A DNA stretch of 64,000 nt, from NCBI GenBank assembly GCA_001606155.1, contig LODT01000037.1, positions 1,488,001-1,552,000 of the forward strand, written 5' to 3'. Made by a program: the position numbers and the translations under genes. This DNA is from Tieghemostelium lacteum (taxonomy: Eukaryota > Evosea > Eumycetozoa > Dictyosteliales > Raperosteliaceae). Shown piece by piece: positions 46,226 to 58,226 of the stretch (the stretch's first letter is position 1; the number at the start of each line of letters is the position of its first letter). Under the pieces are notes generated by a model. That model saw nothing but the letters and a program-made list of their open reading frames with translations, had not been told where the DNA came from and ran no database searches.

Positions 46226-47182
46226 GGTGGGGTTTGTGTTATTGTTTTTATCAAAAACAATAAAAATAAAATAAAAATTAAAAAAAATTTTCTATTTAAT
46301 TTTTTATTAGAATATCCTAACACTAAATTTTGATACTATATCTATTTATAGTTCAAAACTATACATGTATTAAAATAACATTTAATTATTATAAATTATT
46401 TCATTTATAAATTATGATAATATAAACTCTTTTAGAATAACATTGCATTTAAGTTATGAGGAATTTAATCCAAATTTCCAAAATTTAAATTAGAAATCGG
46501 TTACGTTTGGTATTCTAAAAGTTATCAAAGATTTAATAAGTTAGGAACAAACATTATTTATATATTTTTGTGGTTATGCACACAATTAAACCTAAAAAAA
46601 AAACGGGTTTGGCCTGATACAAATATTGTTGTAACTTCTTAACAATTTATAATAATTGGAATTAAGATATTCATGAACTAATATCTTTATGTATTTTTTT
46701 TTAAATTTGAAAAAAATATGAACCCAAAAGTCATATAATTAATTAGATACGAAAAAATATCTATTGGTTCGTCATTGGGAAAAATCATTCTGATTACCTT
46801 TATTTTTAGAAGTCGGAAAAAATATCCTAACAACCCTTTTAATTTCTGAAAAAAAATGTGGTGTATTTTCCAACATCTTATAAACAATATCTATTTTTTG
46901 TCAATTGACAAGAATCAGTTTTACAATAAAAAAACTCCTCAACCGATCAAAAAAATTCGATTAAAAGTCCTATTAGGTTTTGTTTTTTTTTTTTTTTTGG
47001 TTTATTTTTTAGTTTCATTCTAAAAACGTAATTGTATTACTAGTTGTTTTGTGTATTATTATTATTTGAATTTTACACACCTCATTTCTATATATATTAT
47101 ATATTTAATTTTCTTTGACAAAAGAATTTTTTAGTAAAAGAAATTTTCAAAGAAAAACAAAGAGTAAAAAAATCAAAAAAAA
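46226..47182. promoter_or_regulatory. Divergent region, FERM gene and class 3 GPCR gene
   Basis: 957 bases between two head-to-head genes. A T-run at 46984-46998 lies ~190 bases upstream of the GPCR ATG. A 66-codon minus-strand frame at 46687-46887 looks random. No RNA gene was recognised. Confidence 0.4.
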
Positions 47183-49519
47183 ATGAAAATCAACAACACA
47201 CTGATTTTAACAGTGTTGTTATTTATAACATTACTTGGACAGATATATGCCCAAACCAATATCCAATTAGCATTTATGGCACCACTTGGTGATGCTGAAG
47301 AACCTCAATATAGAGGTGGTGTCATGTTGGCAGCAGATAAAATAAGAAGTAATTTCACAGCACATAACTACAATCTCAACATTTCAGTCATTGGTGACTC
47401 AGAACCCATCATGAATTCATTAGACATGATTCAAAACTTAGGTGTTGTTGGTGTTGTTGGACCTGCTTACTCAGGTGCCTCATCCATTGCATGTTTGATC
47501 ACAGGTGCCTTCCAAGTGCCTTCCATATCATTCTATGCAACTGGAACTGATCTTTCCAATCCAGACAAGTACCCATTCTTTAACAGAGTCATGCCAGATG
47601 ATTATTTGCAAGTCAAGTCAATTCTACTACTCGCCCAAAAATACGGGTGGGAGAGAATCTCATGTGTCCACACTAATGAAGACTACGGTATTGGTGGTGC
47701 TAATATCTTAGTTAGAGAGGCTAATGCCATTGGTATCGCTGTAAATACCATTCAGTCTATTGATGTCGTTGATGGTGATGTAGAACCCCCCGAAGAAGAG
47801 TACGACAGAGTCTTTAAGAACCTCGATGACGTCAAAGCTCGTGTCATTGTTGCTTACGCCCTCTTTCCTAGCGATTGTCTAGCATTATGGAAATATGCTG
47901 AACAAAAAGGGTTCCTAAATAAAGGGTTCACTTGGATTGTAACTGATGGTTGTGCAGAGTTGACTGACGGTAAAGAAGAATATCTTAAAGGTGTCATTGC
48001 ACTATTCCCCAATTACGGTCTGGGTAATACTCGTCTTGAGGAACTTGAGACTCAAATTGTGAGTTCAAGTGTATACAATCCAGAAGGATATGGATATTTT
48101 AAAGGTACTTCTTTTAGTTATGATGCTGCTGATGCTCTTCTCAGAGGTATACTCAATGTCATCAATATAGGTGGAGACTACACAAATGGTAAACAAGTCC
48201 TCGATTCCATCCGTTCATTAAACTTTGAAGGTGTTACAGGTACCATTGGTTTCGACAGTGACACAGGTGACAGAAAACACGGTATCTTCTCTATTCTCAA
48301 TCTCATAGACATTGAAAAAGGTTCATTTGACAAGATTGGTGAAATTGATCCAAATTCCAACACCATAACTCTCAATCAAGACATTATATTCGTTGGTGAT
48401 ACCACTGATATTCCATCAGCCTACGAAGTTATCAAATACATTGTAGCACTCAACAGTATCCTTGGAGCCATCGCAGGTCTTTGTGTACTTTTTGTCCTAT
48501 TCATTGGGTTCATTATCATCTTCCAATGGAGAAAATTCAGATACTCATCCCCACTCTTTTGTGTATTCATTATCCTCGGTGCTCTTCTTGGTCTTGCATC
48601 TGTATTTACATTACTCCCCAACCCAAATTCCGAACTTTGTCTATCATTCCCATGGCTTTTGGGTATTGGTTTCGTATTGCTCTTTGGTACACTTTTCACC
48701 AAAACCTGGAGAACTTGGAGACTCTTCCACAATGCCAGAAAATTCAAGATTATCAGAATCTCCAATAAAATGATGTTCTTGGTCGTCGGTAGTTTTGTTC
48801 TGTTTGAAGCAATTTTCATGATTCTCTGGTCAACTCTCGGTGACCCTAATGTAAGTGTAGAACCAATCTACAAATCAGGTCAAGCTCAATTACAATGCAC
48901 TACCAATTCCGCGGCTTGGTGGTACGTATTTGTCTTCTACAAAGTCTTCTATGTAATTGTAGGTGTATTCTTAGCTTTCAAGACTAGAGATGTCGTCGAT
49001 AGTCTCAATGAATCCAAACCCATTTCATTCTCTCTATACAATCTCACTTTTGTAATGACCATCTCCATCCCACTTGGTTTCATTCTAACTGATTATCCAA
49101 CTGCTGTTTTGGTAATTCAAATTGTCGCCATTCTCCTATGTTTCACAACTACCGTAGGTCTACTCTTTTTACCAAAAGTCTGGAAGATTGTATCTGGTCA
49201 ACAACATTCCATGGATTCACCATCATCAGGTGACTCATCTAACGCAGGTACTGGTGGTAAATCTGGTGGATATTATTCAGGTGGTTACACTAGCAATGCA
49301 ACTGAAATGAAACAAACCTCTATAGGCAGATCAACAGGTCAAAATATTAGCACTGAACTAAATAGTTCTCAGAATGCAAATGGTGGCAGTGGTTCTGGTG
49401 TCTTTTACACAGGAGGTGAAAGTCTTCCAAAATCAGCTGGCTCATCTTTCCTCAATACCTCAAGAGATCCAATTGCCTCAAACAACCAATCTATTGGTGT
49501 AAAATCTGAAGAACAATAA
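47183..49519 (+). CDS. grlE: Class 3 (GABA-B/mGlu-like) G-protein-coupled receptor
   Basis: A single exon of 778 residues. Residues 1-23 are a signal peptide. Residues ~27-405 form an ANF-receptor-type ligand-binding domain (VGPAYSGASS, SFYATGTDLS, WERISCVHTNEDYG, GFTWIVTDGCAEL). Seven hydrophobic helices run from ~413 to ~665, with the class 3 features of a TKTWR segment after TM3 and the PxAxxWWYxF-like loop before TM5. The ~110-residue cytosolic tail is Ser/Gly-rich. Most dictyostelid Grl receptors carry BMP-type extracellular domains; the ANF-type domain points to GrlE, which senses GABA in spore maturation, but GrlD or another paralogue cannot be excluded. The symbol is therefore tentative. 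Confidence 0.8.
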   Translation: MKINNTLILTVLLFITLLGQIYAQTNIQLAFMAPLGDAEEPQYRGGVMLAADKIRSNFTAHNYNLNISVIGDSEPIMNSLDMIQNLGVVGVVGPAYSGASSIACLITGAFQVPSISFYATGTDLSNPDKYPFFNRVMPDDYLQVKSILLLAQKYGWERISCVHTNEDYGIGGANILVREANAIGIAVNTIQSIDVVDGDVEPPEEEYDRVFKNLDDVKARVIVAYALFPSDCLALWKYAEQKGFLNKGFTWIVTDGCAELTDGKEEYLKGVIALFPNYGLGNTRLEELETQIVSSSVYNPEGYGYFKGTSFSYDAADALLRGILNVINIGGDYTNGKQVLDSIRSLNFEGVTGTIGFDSDTGDRKHGIFSILNLIDIEKGSFDKIGEIDPNSNTITLNQDIIFVGDTTDIPSAYEVIKYIVALNSILGAIAGLCVLFVLFIGFIIIFQWRKFRYSSPLFCVFIILGALLGLASVFTLLPNPNSELCLSFPWLLGIGFVLLFGTLFTKTWRTWRLFHNARKFKIIRISNKMMFLVVGSFVLFEAIFMILWSTLGDPNVSVEPIYKSGQAQLQCTTNSAAWWYVFVFYKVFYVIVGVFLAFKTRDVVDSLNESKPISFSLYNLTFVMTISIPLGFILTDYPTAVLVIQIVAILLCFTTTVGLLFLPKVWKIVSGQQHSMDSPSSGDSSNAGTGGKSGGYYSGGYTSNATEMKQTSIGRSTGQNISTELNSSQNANGGSGSGVFYTGGESLPKSAGSSFLNTSRDPIASNNQSIGVKSEEQ

Positions 49520-50872
49520 AACTACTCTTTTTTTTTCAACACTGACAAAAAGAAATAAAAACAAAATCGAAAATATATAATAATAAAAACCACCCCACCT
49601 CCCTTTTTTCCCCTAACATAATTATAACTATTTATTTGTTTAGGCTTTTTCTAATGCAATATTACACTCTAATTCATTTAAATCAATTAATCGATAACTT
49701 AAAGGCATACACCAACGAAACAGGGGTTAATTTTAAAACGATTTTTTTTTTAATTTGTAAACAAGTAAGAATAGTGGATATTTGGTTCTAAATTAAATCA
49801 ATCCATTCATTTATCTAAAAGATCTCGATAAATTTTGTAAAAATGTTTCTGTTGGAGTCTATATCTAAATTATTTTTTTTTAATTTTTTTTTGAAAAAAT
49901 GTCACCTCTTATAGATCACTCACTCGTTTCATTTATGAGATTACATTTTATCAATGCATTATATTAATGCTATAACTATCCATTTAAACAACTGATATAA
50001 ATTTAATGGTTTTTTTTAATTTTATTCTTCCTCTCTCGATTTATACACAAACACATTACCACTTTACTTAAAAACAAAAAACACTTAAACACACTTATAT
50101 ATAAATTCACCCCATTTTATTTATATACATATATATTTATTAATTAATATATTATCAAATTTTATTAGTGGTAATCTGTCATAGATATTACCATTTAAAA
50201 AAATTATCATTTCATTTTTTTTTTAATTGAACAGACACTTGGTAAATTTTTAGATCAACAGTCGTCAATTCAATATACAGATACCTCATTAATATTGTCA
50301 TTTTGTTTAATGACAAATTTGCAGACTTATCGCAATTGTATTATTTTAAAATTATTGTTGTTATTTTAAGTAGTAGTAAAAAATATCATATTTTTACAAT
50401 ATTGTGTACTTTTTAAAAGTGTAGAAATTAATCAAACAACTCAGTAATTTGGTCACCATTCGAAAATATTATATTTAATATCCATAAATACACATTCTAT
50501 CCATATATTTAATTAAATACCTAAATATAATTCAAATTTCCTCAACACCCACACACTCCATTTGATTTAAACTAATTTTAATAAGATTAAAATAAAATAT
50601 CTCAAATCAATTGGTTTGGAAAGAATTGGAATTATAAAAGAGATAAACATAAACAACACAATTTATATAAATTCAATATACAAAAGAGTATGTATATACA
50701 TATACAATAAGTATATTCTATATTTAAAAATATTAAAAAAAAAATATTTAAAAAAATTACCAAAAAAAGAAATAAAATTATTAATAATTTTCCTTTAAAT
50801 CAGCTTGATAAATCGTGGAATTAAAATTATTAAAAAACTAAAAATTCATATATACACCACCAGTATAAGAGT
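49520..50872. other. Long AT-rich intergenic region, no gene seen
   Basis: 1353 bases between two plus-strand genes. It consists mainly of A/T tracts; a 60-codon Ile/Lys/Tyr-rich frame near 50616 looks random. It should hold the GPCR 3' end and the lipase promoter. Confidence 0.45.
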
Positions 50873-53164
50873 ATGGCTGAAAACCAACTAGATTACAATA
50901 GAGATAATAAAGGTGGTCAACAACAAGAAATAATGAACGATCAAAAATATTTCCACAATCAAAATTATTATCACAAGAGTGAAACTGGTTTCAATAGTTC
51001 TAGTAAAAAGAAGAAAATTAACTCCTCTATTGATTATTCAGAATCCCCAGACTATTTTTCAGAATTTACTCTAGAGCATACACCTACATCTTGGATCATG
51101 ACTTCTAATGCTTTTAATAATGCTCCTTCGAATTATCAATCTGGAAGCGCAAGTCCATTTAAAAACAATGGATACCAGACTAATAAACCAGAAGAATACC
51201 AAGAATCTCTAGTTAAAAGTCCTGAGCAATTAGGTCATGAACTTAGAGATCTTCTATCGATTACAGATGACCAGCATTGGGAGATTAGACATGTATGCGA
51301 AGCCGAGGAGAAAGAAGAAGAGGAAAAAGGTGCTAATCAACCAATTGATCATAGTAGAATTAAAGAGCTGGTGCGTAACAAGACGGAAGAGTCTAATATT
51401 GTTTTGGGTGAAAAATATTCTCCAAAATTCAATTTTCAAAAAAGTCAAGATAAACAAGCTTTGATAAATTCTATAAAAGAGGAGCCGGAGATTGAAGTAG
51501 AACGCATTGACATTAGCACAAATAAAGATGGTACCAATACTTTGGAGATTACTCAACCTACAACGGTAGTCGAGAAACAGTTTGATAAAGATGGTCATCT
51601 AGTTGGAGAAACTGTTGAAAATGTAAAAGTTGAAATCGATCTTGGAGGTGCTGGATCACCTGGAAAAGTTAAAAGTTACAATGAAATCATTGTAAGAAAA
51701 TCAAAAATCAGAAAAGAATTGAAAAGCTATGAATTTGAAGGTGAGGGGAAAGACCAGATTAATGTTATATCCATGTTGTTGAAGAAGTTGTTTTTGGGCA
51801 CATCTTATTCCACTATTGATATTTTTATGGGTTTATCATTACTTAATAGATACTATAAAGAATATGTCATTCGTAATTGGGATTGCATAAGTGATAAAGA
51901 ATTGCTAGACGAAGCAATGAGATATGCCAAGTTCTCAACATGTAGTTATGGAAGAAAGCTATATTATGGTCTAATGCACAAAAGTGCTATTGGGCTAGTA
52001 CGTTCTCTCACTGGTACTGATGTCACCAATATCAAAATCCTAAAGAAACATGTTGGGGTCAGCAAAGAAGACATTATCACAAGTAAATGGTTCTCTACAA
52101 AGTACTCCCCAGGCCACTTTTTGGCAGTGGATAGAGAGACTAAATCTGTTGTCTTTGTAATCCGTGGTACTTTTAACCACTTTGACGTTGTAACTGATCT
52201 CGTAGCAAAGACATCGGAGATCTCCAAAGAGGGCTTAGCCCACTTAGGCATTTTAATGTGTGCTCACAAGAAAATGTATGAAATGGAGAAAATTATCCTT
52301 AAAACACTATACGAGAACAAGGGATACCGATTTATAGTCACTGGTCATAGTTTGGGTGCTGGTGTTGCATCTCTATTTACCATTCTATTTAATGATGCAC
52401 ATCCTGAAGTTAAAATTCACTGCTATTCTTATGGTGTGCCTTGCATATTGTCTTACGAGATGGCAACTGTACAACGTGTCAAATCACTTATTACTTCAGT
52501 TTGTATGAACGATGATATCATTCCACGTCTGTGTTTCTGTTCCTTATTTTATCTTAGAGAGGTTCTAGATAGTATACTTTCACAGAGTAAAACTAAATTC
52601 CAAAAACTCTTCCAAATTGCCTCTGCGAGAGGTAAACTTTCCGATAAGGTAAAGAGAAGATTCTCAAAAATGCTTAAAGTCTCTCCCGTCATTGATCTCT
52701 CAAATGTAACTCACAAAACATGCGACGAAAAACCAATGTTTCCACCAGGAAATATCATCAGAATTGTAAAATTAAAAAAAGGAATCTATGTAGCTGAGAA
52801 AACTGAAACACAGTCTTTTGACAAGATTTTAGTTTCCGCCACCATGTTTACTGATCATATGCCTAATAAATATGAAAAAGGTTTAGAATCAGCAGTTGAG
52901 AACTACAATAATATAGAATACACCAAGAAACCACCACCCGAAGAAATTATTGATTCCAAGGAGGATATTGAGTTTAAACTCTCTCAATTAAACATTGACC
53001 AATTCCATCCAAGTAGCGACGATGACGGTCGTCCTAGTGTGTGCAATGAAATTCAAAAAAATCAAATAGACCATCTTTCCAAAGAACAATTAGATAGCGA
53101 ATCCATTACAGTTCAAAATCTTATTCCATCAAGTTTACACGCTTCACAAGCTGTTGATAAATAG
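50873..53164 (+). CDS. Class 3 lipase, diacylglycerol-lipase-like
   Basis: A single exon of 763 residues. The N-terminal ~310 residues are polar and low-complexity with no recognised domain. The alpha/beta-hydrolase domain spans ~320-670: FVIRGTFNHFD (oxyanion region), the nucleophile elbow VTGHSLGAGVASL with Ser493, a candidate acid in MNDDIIPRL (Asp547 or 548) and a candidate His662 in TDHMPNKYE. That His context resembles sn1-specific diacylglycerol lipases (DHMP). No transmembrane helices are obvious, unlike animal DAGL-alpha, so it is closer to soluble DAGL-like plant and protist enzymes. It would release fatty acids from diacylglycerol at membranes. The start is the first Met after a long AT leader. 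Confidence 0.82.
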   Translation: MAENQLDYNRDNKGGQQQEIMNDQKYFHNQNYYHKSETGFNSSSKKKKINSSIDYSESPDYFSEFTLEHTPTSWIMTSNAFNNAPSNYQSGSASPFKNNGYQTNKPEEYQESLVKSPEQLGHELRDLLSITDDQHWEIRHVCEAEEKEEEEKGANQPIDHSRIKELVRNKTEESNIVLGEKYSPKFNFQKSQDKQALINSIKEEPEIEVERIDISTNKDGTNTLEITQPTTVVEKQFDKDGHLVGETVENVKVEIDLGGAGSPGKVKSYNEIIVRKSKIRKELKSYEFEGEGKDQINVISMLLKKLFLGTSYSTIDIFMGLSLLNRYYKEYVIRNWDCISDKELLDEAMRYAKFSTCSYGRKLYYGLMHKSAIGLVRSLTGTDVTNIKILKKHVGVSKEDIITSKWFSTKYSPGHFLAVDRETKSVVFVIRGTFNHFDVVTDLVAKTSEISKEGLAHLGILMCAHKKMYEMEKIILKTLYENKGYRFIVTGHSLGAGVASLFTILFNDAHPEVKIHCYSYGVPCILSYEMATVQRVKSLITSVCMNDDIIPRLCFCSLFYLREVLDSILSQSKTKFQKLFQIASARGKLSDKVKRRFSKMLKVSPVIDLSNVTHKTCDEKPMFPPGNIIRIVKLKKGIYVAEKTETQSFDKILVSATMFTDHMPNKYEKGLESAVENYNNIEYTKKPPPEEIIDSKEDIEFKLSQLNIDQFHPSSDDDGRPSVCNEIQKNQIDHLSKEQLDSESITVQNLIPSSLHASQAVDK

Positions 53165-53295
53165 TTTTTCATTAAATAAATTCTAAAATAATGTTTTTTT
53201 TAGATTATTTTCAAATTTTATCTGTTGCAGATCTAAAATTAATTAATTTTTTTTTAGTTTATTTTAATTAACACAGATACAAACATAAATGTGAA

Positions 53296-54720
53296 ATGTC
53301 AAATTTAGATGACAAGTCTCCATTATTATTTGATGATAATGACTTTGATAATGAATTACTTCCTTTGAAAGAAAAAGAAAGTGGTAACAATAAGGGTCAA
53401 CATAAAGAGAGTAGAGTTTTAATAGTATCTGATGAAAAGGATATATTGCAGAGTTATACTTTTGATGAGTTTTTAGAACTTACAAAGTATCTAAAGAAAA
53501 AGAGTGTACTTTTGGATGAATCTACACCATCTTTACTCTCGCCAGCTATTAGTCATCTATTTGATGAAGATGCGTCAGATGACGAACAACCAGTACAACA
53601 AGATAACAATAATAATAATAATAACAACTTTATAATACCAACTATACAAGTAGAGGATAACCTGAAAAAAGAAAATGTAGAAGAAGAGCATGGTGCATCT
53701 ACTAGTAAAGGAAGAGGGGTTGGTTTAAAACCACCTCTTTCAAGACAAGTTTCCACTAGTAGTAGTGGTACTCCTATGATTGGTAGAAAGAAATTCAAAC
53801 CACTTTGGATAGATTTAGGTGGTATAATGGATACTGAAATTATTGAATTGGGTAAGGCATTAGGTATACATCCACTGACTATTGAAGATATTCTATCGAA
53901 TGAATCCAGTGAGAAAGTAGAAGAGTTTCCGGAATATCTCTTTGTATCCACTTCAGAGTTACAGTATTCAATTGCAGGTGACCTGAAAGAAGTGAGATTC
54001 TATATCATTCTCTATAAAGATTTTATATTGGTATTTCATAATAGGTATCTTCATAGTTTTGATTATGTACTAAAGTCATTCAGGTATCTCAGTAACACTA
54101 GAGTGCCTTCTAGTGACTGGATCCTATGCTCATATTTTGAAGCCATCAATGAGACTTTTGTGCATTACAGTGAACAATTGTCTAAAGAGGCTCAGACATT
54201 GGATGACTTTACTCTGTCTGAAGATACGAATGTAGAGTACAGAGAACTTTACGTTAGAATTGGTAGAGCTTCAAGAAGAACAACTACACTATTATCGAAT
54301 CTTTTCATTAAAGTAGATATTCTATCGTCTTTGATTCGACAGAATCTCAATAAGGAGTCACAAAGATACCTCAGTAACATTAAAGATCGTTCAGTACGTT
54401 TACAACAAAACATTAAGAATCTAGAACAGATTTTAGAGAATGTTCAGAACACCTATATCAGTAAAGTTTCACTATTACTCAATGAGGAGTCACATTCATT
54501 GAATATCAGTATGAGAGGTTTTGGTATACTCTCTTTGGTATTCCTTCCAATGAATTTTATTGCAGGTATTTGGGGTATGAATGTTCGTGTACCTGGTGGT
54601 ATCTCACATCTACCAGAAGGTGAATCAGGCAAAGAATACTTTTTTATCATTGTCAGTAGTATGCTGGTATTGGGTATCTCCTTTTACTTTTTTATGAAAA
54701 AAATAGGTTGGTTAGATTAA
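53296..54720 (+). CDS. CorA-family divalent cation transporter
   Basis: A single exon of 474 residues, starting 131 bases after the lipase stop. The N-terminal ~160 residues are polar with an Asn run. The CorA cytosolic domain includes WIDLGGIMDTEIIELG and HPLTIEDILSNE, followed by a long helical region. Two C-terminal helices flank the signature GMN motif (FIAGIWGMNVRVPGG, ~420-435) and the protein ends FYFFMKKIGWLD. CorA channels form pentamers carrying Mg2+, Co2+ or related ions. The GMN loop is intact. The signature is closer to the bacterial-type CorA/fungal Mnr2 group than to mitochondrial Mrs2, judged by length and by the lack of an obvious targeting sequence. Confidence 0.88.
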   Translation: MSNLDDKSPLLFDDNDFDNELLPLKEKESGNNKGQHKESRVLIVSDEKDILQSYTFDEFLELTKYLKKKSVLLDESTPSLLSPAISHLFDEDASDDEQPVQQDNNNNNNNNFIIPTIQVEDNLKKENVEEEHGASTSKGRGVGLKPPLSRQVSTSSSGTPMIGRKKFKPLWIDLGGIMDTEIIELGKALGIHPLTIEDILSNESSEKVEEFPEYLFVSTSELQYSIAGDLKEVRFYIILYKDFILVFHNRYLHSFDYVLKSFRYLSNTRVPSSDWILCSYFEAINETFVHYSEQLSKEAQTLDDFTLSEDTNVEYRELYVRIGRASRRTTTLLSNLFIKVDILSSLIRQNLNKESQRYLSNIKDRSVRLQQNIKNLEQILENVQNTYISKVSLLLNEESHSLNISMRGFGILSLVFLPMNFIAGIWGMNVRVPGGISHLPEGESGKEYFFIIVSSMLVLGISFYFFMKKIGWLD

Positions 54721-54769
54721 ATCCACCTTCCATTACCAATACAATATATAAACTAAAATCAATTAATTA

Positions 54770-54796
54770 GTATATATATATATATATATATATATC
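54770..54796. repeat. TA dinucleotide microsatellite
   Basis: Alternating TA tract about 50 bases after the CorA-type gene stop. Confidence 0.8.
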
Positions 54797-54944
54797 GGTC
54801 TTACAAAATTAATCTCTAACCGGGTTCTAGATTTTATAAAATATCTTAATAAACATCTAATCATGCCTATTAGAAAAATTCCCGAAAAAAAAACTGTTTT
54901 GGCTTTTTGTTGTTGACAAGAGAAAGATAAATGTTGGTTTAAAT

Positions 54945-56221
54945 ATGTTATATGGTATTATTAATGTATTTGTTTATCTAGAATCACTGCGAGTCATTGA
55001 TGTACTTAAAAAAGGGTATGTTATATTAAGAGAGATGCATGCTAAATCGAGTTTTAATTAACCCACACCTCCCATTCCCACCTTTATAGTACCTATAACA
55101 TAAAAGTAAAATGTTATCGTGAGAATGATAGTAATATTGTAGCAACACCAATTATATTATATTCAACCAGTATGTAGACTTTAGACAATATCCCCACTTG
55201 TTATGATATGATAATTAACTAATAACAATACAGAAGTAGGAGAGGAAAGTCATAATCTAAAAGACCATGAAATTACACAACCCTATTATCAATCGAAAAA
55301 GTTTTATATACAATATATTAGTGAATTTATTCTGATTGGAAATGCATTCCTTTTTCAGATTGAATTACCATTTCAGGTAGATATTTTGAATATTGGATAT
55401 ACATTAATATAGGTTTTAGTACTAAAACAAAAGTATTTTAGGAGTTTTATAGTAACAATTTAATTGTTGATTTTGAGTTGGTTTATCACACAGTTGAAAA
55501 GAGTGCTGGTAGTGGAATATCAGGTGATGAGAAGGTAGTTTCACAACAAAGAGTTAGAATTAATAGACCTGGTAGAGGTGTACAACAATATCTACCATTG
55601 ACATTTAGTGATATCTATTGCTGTCTAATTAAAGTACTGATAAAGAGTTCACTTGTAGATTTTGTATTTAAACATCAGTCCATTGACTTCTATCTTGATA
55701 ATAATATATCACAGAATGGTAATGGCACACAAGACCAAGATGACAATAATGACTCTGAAAATAATATATACTATCAACAGTCATTATCATCACCTATATT
55801 ACCTATGTTATCGTCACCTAAACTAAAGAAATCTGGTAATAATATAACTAACATCACATCAACTACATCGTCGCCTATATTCACAAGACCAAAAGAAAAT
55901 TCATTTGGAAGTAATGGTAGTAGTAGTAGTGGAGGTGGTAGTTCATCAGCATCAGCATCACCCACATCATCAACAGCAACAAGTACAACACAAAGTTCAG
56001 ATGATATCTTGGACATTTATTTTGAAAAGAGATATCCAGAAATATCATCATTTTTTATTGAATCCTATTATAGACTATCCAAAAAATATAAAGTTTTAAT
56101 ATCACATTTAAAACAATCACAAATGCAACAACTTGGTGAAATTATCAATCTTTTACCATTAAATATACCACCTGTAATTTTTAACAGTTCAGAATCACCT
56201 TCTTCAGATACCAATACAACT

Positions 56222-56306
<85 letters not shown>

Positions 56307-57917
56307 GAAATGGTCAATGGATATCTTCTAGTAAAATTAGAAATCCCAAAAGAAAATCATTTTTAAGACAAAGTGCAGATTTTTCTGAGATTTTAGATAT
56401 CAATTCAATACACAATAACAATGATAATTTTAGTAGTACTTCTCCATCTCCAACTACATTAAATTCAATTAATAATAGTAATAATAATTGCAATGGAAGT
56501 AAACATCAACAATTACCAAAATGGAGGAAAATGTTAGAACATTTTAATTATTTAGGAGAACAAATAACTACATTATGGGATAACTTTATTATTGTATTTC
56601 AGTTGGTATCCAAAGAGTATTTGTTTAAGAATTTATTAAGATATGAAAAGAAATGTATGTTGAAATGGAGTTGTAAAGTACAGAGATTTGCACATCATAT
56701 TCAGTCCATTGAAGATTTGTTACTACAAGATACATCACCACCAACATCATCCTTCTTGTCAAAAAATGATTTCTTTAATTACAAACCATTCAAGGTACAG
56801 GTAATACCTTGGAAGTTAGATTCCATATATCACAGCCAACCTATATTCTTTGAGAATATACTCAAATTTCATAACTCTGTATACAATATAAACGATAAAA
56901 TTAATAATAATAACAGTAAAAATAATAAGAGTGATGATGAAGATGATGATGGTAAATATGATCCATTCACAGCAAAGTCTACTAGAAAACTATTTAATTC
57001 AATGACATTACAAAATGGTAAACATTTGTTTATATTTGTTCATGGATTGTCAGGTAGTCAATATGACCTCAGACAATTTAAGAACTATTTTACATTACAC
57101 TTTCCAAATGCACTATACCTAATGTGTCAGTCTATACAAGAGAATACTCTAGAGGATATACAACAAATGGGTATAAAGATAGCAGCAGAGGTATCTGAGT
57201 ATCTAAAAGAAAACACACCATCACAAATCAGTAAGATTTCATTTATTGGTCATTCGCTAGGAGGTATTGTAATAAGATCTGCATTGACATGTACCAATCT
57301 CAGACAATATCTACCAAAGTTACATAGCTACATTTCTTTATCCTCTCCACATTTAGGAACCAAATTCTATTCGACCTCATCTATTGTAACACCCGCACTG
57401 TGGGTTTGGCAAAAATTTTCAAATTCTCTGTGTCTCAAGCAATTACTCATGCAAGACTCTTCTGATCCTGTTGACTGCTTCTTGTACAAATTGTCTGAAC
57501 AAAATGTTCTTCAGTATTTTCAATACCTATTTTTGGTATCTTCTGAACAGGATAACTATGTTCCATTTCATTCAGCAAGAATTGAAGTACCCAGAGATGG
57601 AGTCTATAAAGAGAAACATAGTATGTATATCTCATTCTCATCTCAATTCTAGAATTTGTTTAATATTAATTCAATATTTTCCCACAGGTACCATTTTAAA
57701 AACAATGATTGAAAACCTTTTGGAACCTGTAAGATTAAAACAATCCAATTTGGAAAATGACAATTCATTGGATAAATTTATACGAATTAATGTGATATTC
57801 GATTCACATAAAGGTGTCGATGGTGTCATTGGTAGGGCTGCACACATCAGATTACTAGATCATCCTTGGTTTATGCAAATGTTTGTTCAATTGTATAAAA
57901 ACTATTGGGAAAACTAA
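54945..57917 (+). CDS. FAM135-family alpha/beta hydrolase (DUF676)
   Basis: Five exons: 54945-55015, 55090-55169, 55234-55376, 55442-57620 and 57688-57917, 900 residues. The first three exons were recovered by frame continuity and similarity to the FAM135 N-terminus: exon 1 ends ESLRVIDVLKKG, exon 2 gives TYNIKVKCYREND, exon 3 ends LFQIELPFQ, and exon 4 opens EFYSNNLIVDFELVYH. Exon 3 could start at 55240 instead. Asn- and Ser-rich inserts break the middle. The C-terminal hydrolase shows FIFVHGLSGSQYDLR and FIGHSLGGIVIRSAL with Ser703, then SLSSPHLGT. The last exon ends HPWFMQMFVQLYKNYW. This family is related to serine esterases; no substrate is firmly known to me. Confidence 0.8.
56219..56306 (+). 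repeat. Coding AAC/AAT triplet run (poly-Asn)
   Basis: About ten AAC codons are followed by a longer block of AAT codons in the FAM135 gene. The abrupt switch between codons suggests two separate slippage expansions. Confidence 0.85.
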
Positions 57918-58226
57918 TTTTGAATTATTAGTTTAATTGTGATAGTGATGGTATTGGTGCCAATCAATACCTTTCTCTCCTCCTACCTATCTCTTTTTTT
58001 TATAGAATTTATAATAAAAATTAATCAAAAACCCCCTCTTTCCAAAGACTCCTCTTTTTTCCAATAGATAGAATGAATATAAGTGTGTGTGGTTTATAAT
58101 TATAATTTTCTACTTTTTTTTGAGGCTCTTTTATTATTATTACTAAAACATGTTACTAACTAATCTATAATATATAATAACCTAAACTTTTTCCTTTTTT
58201 CCTTTTTTATTCTATTATTATCTATT
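57918..58226. other. Convergent 3' region, FAM135 gene and sec61b
   Basis: AT-rich 309-base gap between converging genes. No gene was seen. Confidence 0.5.

Noticed and set aside
46687-46887. 66-codon minus-strand frame in the FERM/GPCR intergenic region
   Set aside because: Composition is Phe/Ile/Lys-rich as expected for AT-rich noise, with no splice partner or recognisable motif.
57471-57653. Alternative plus-strand frame overlapping the end of the FAM135 exon 4
   Set aside because: It is out of frame with the conserved hydrolase. Only the part after 57688 is coding, and it is reached by splicing.
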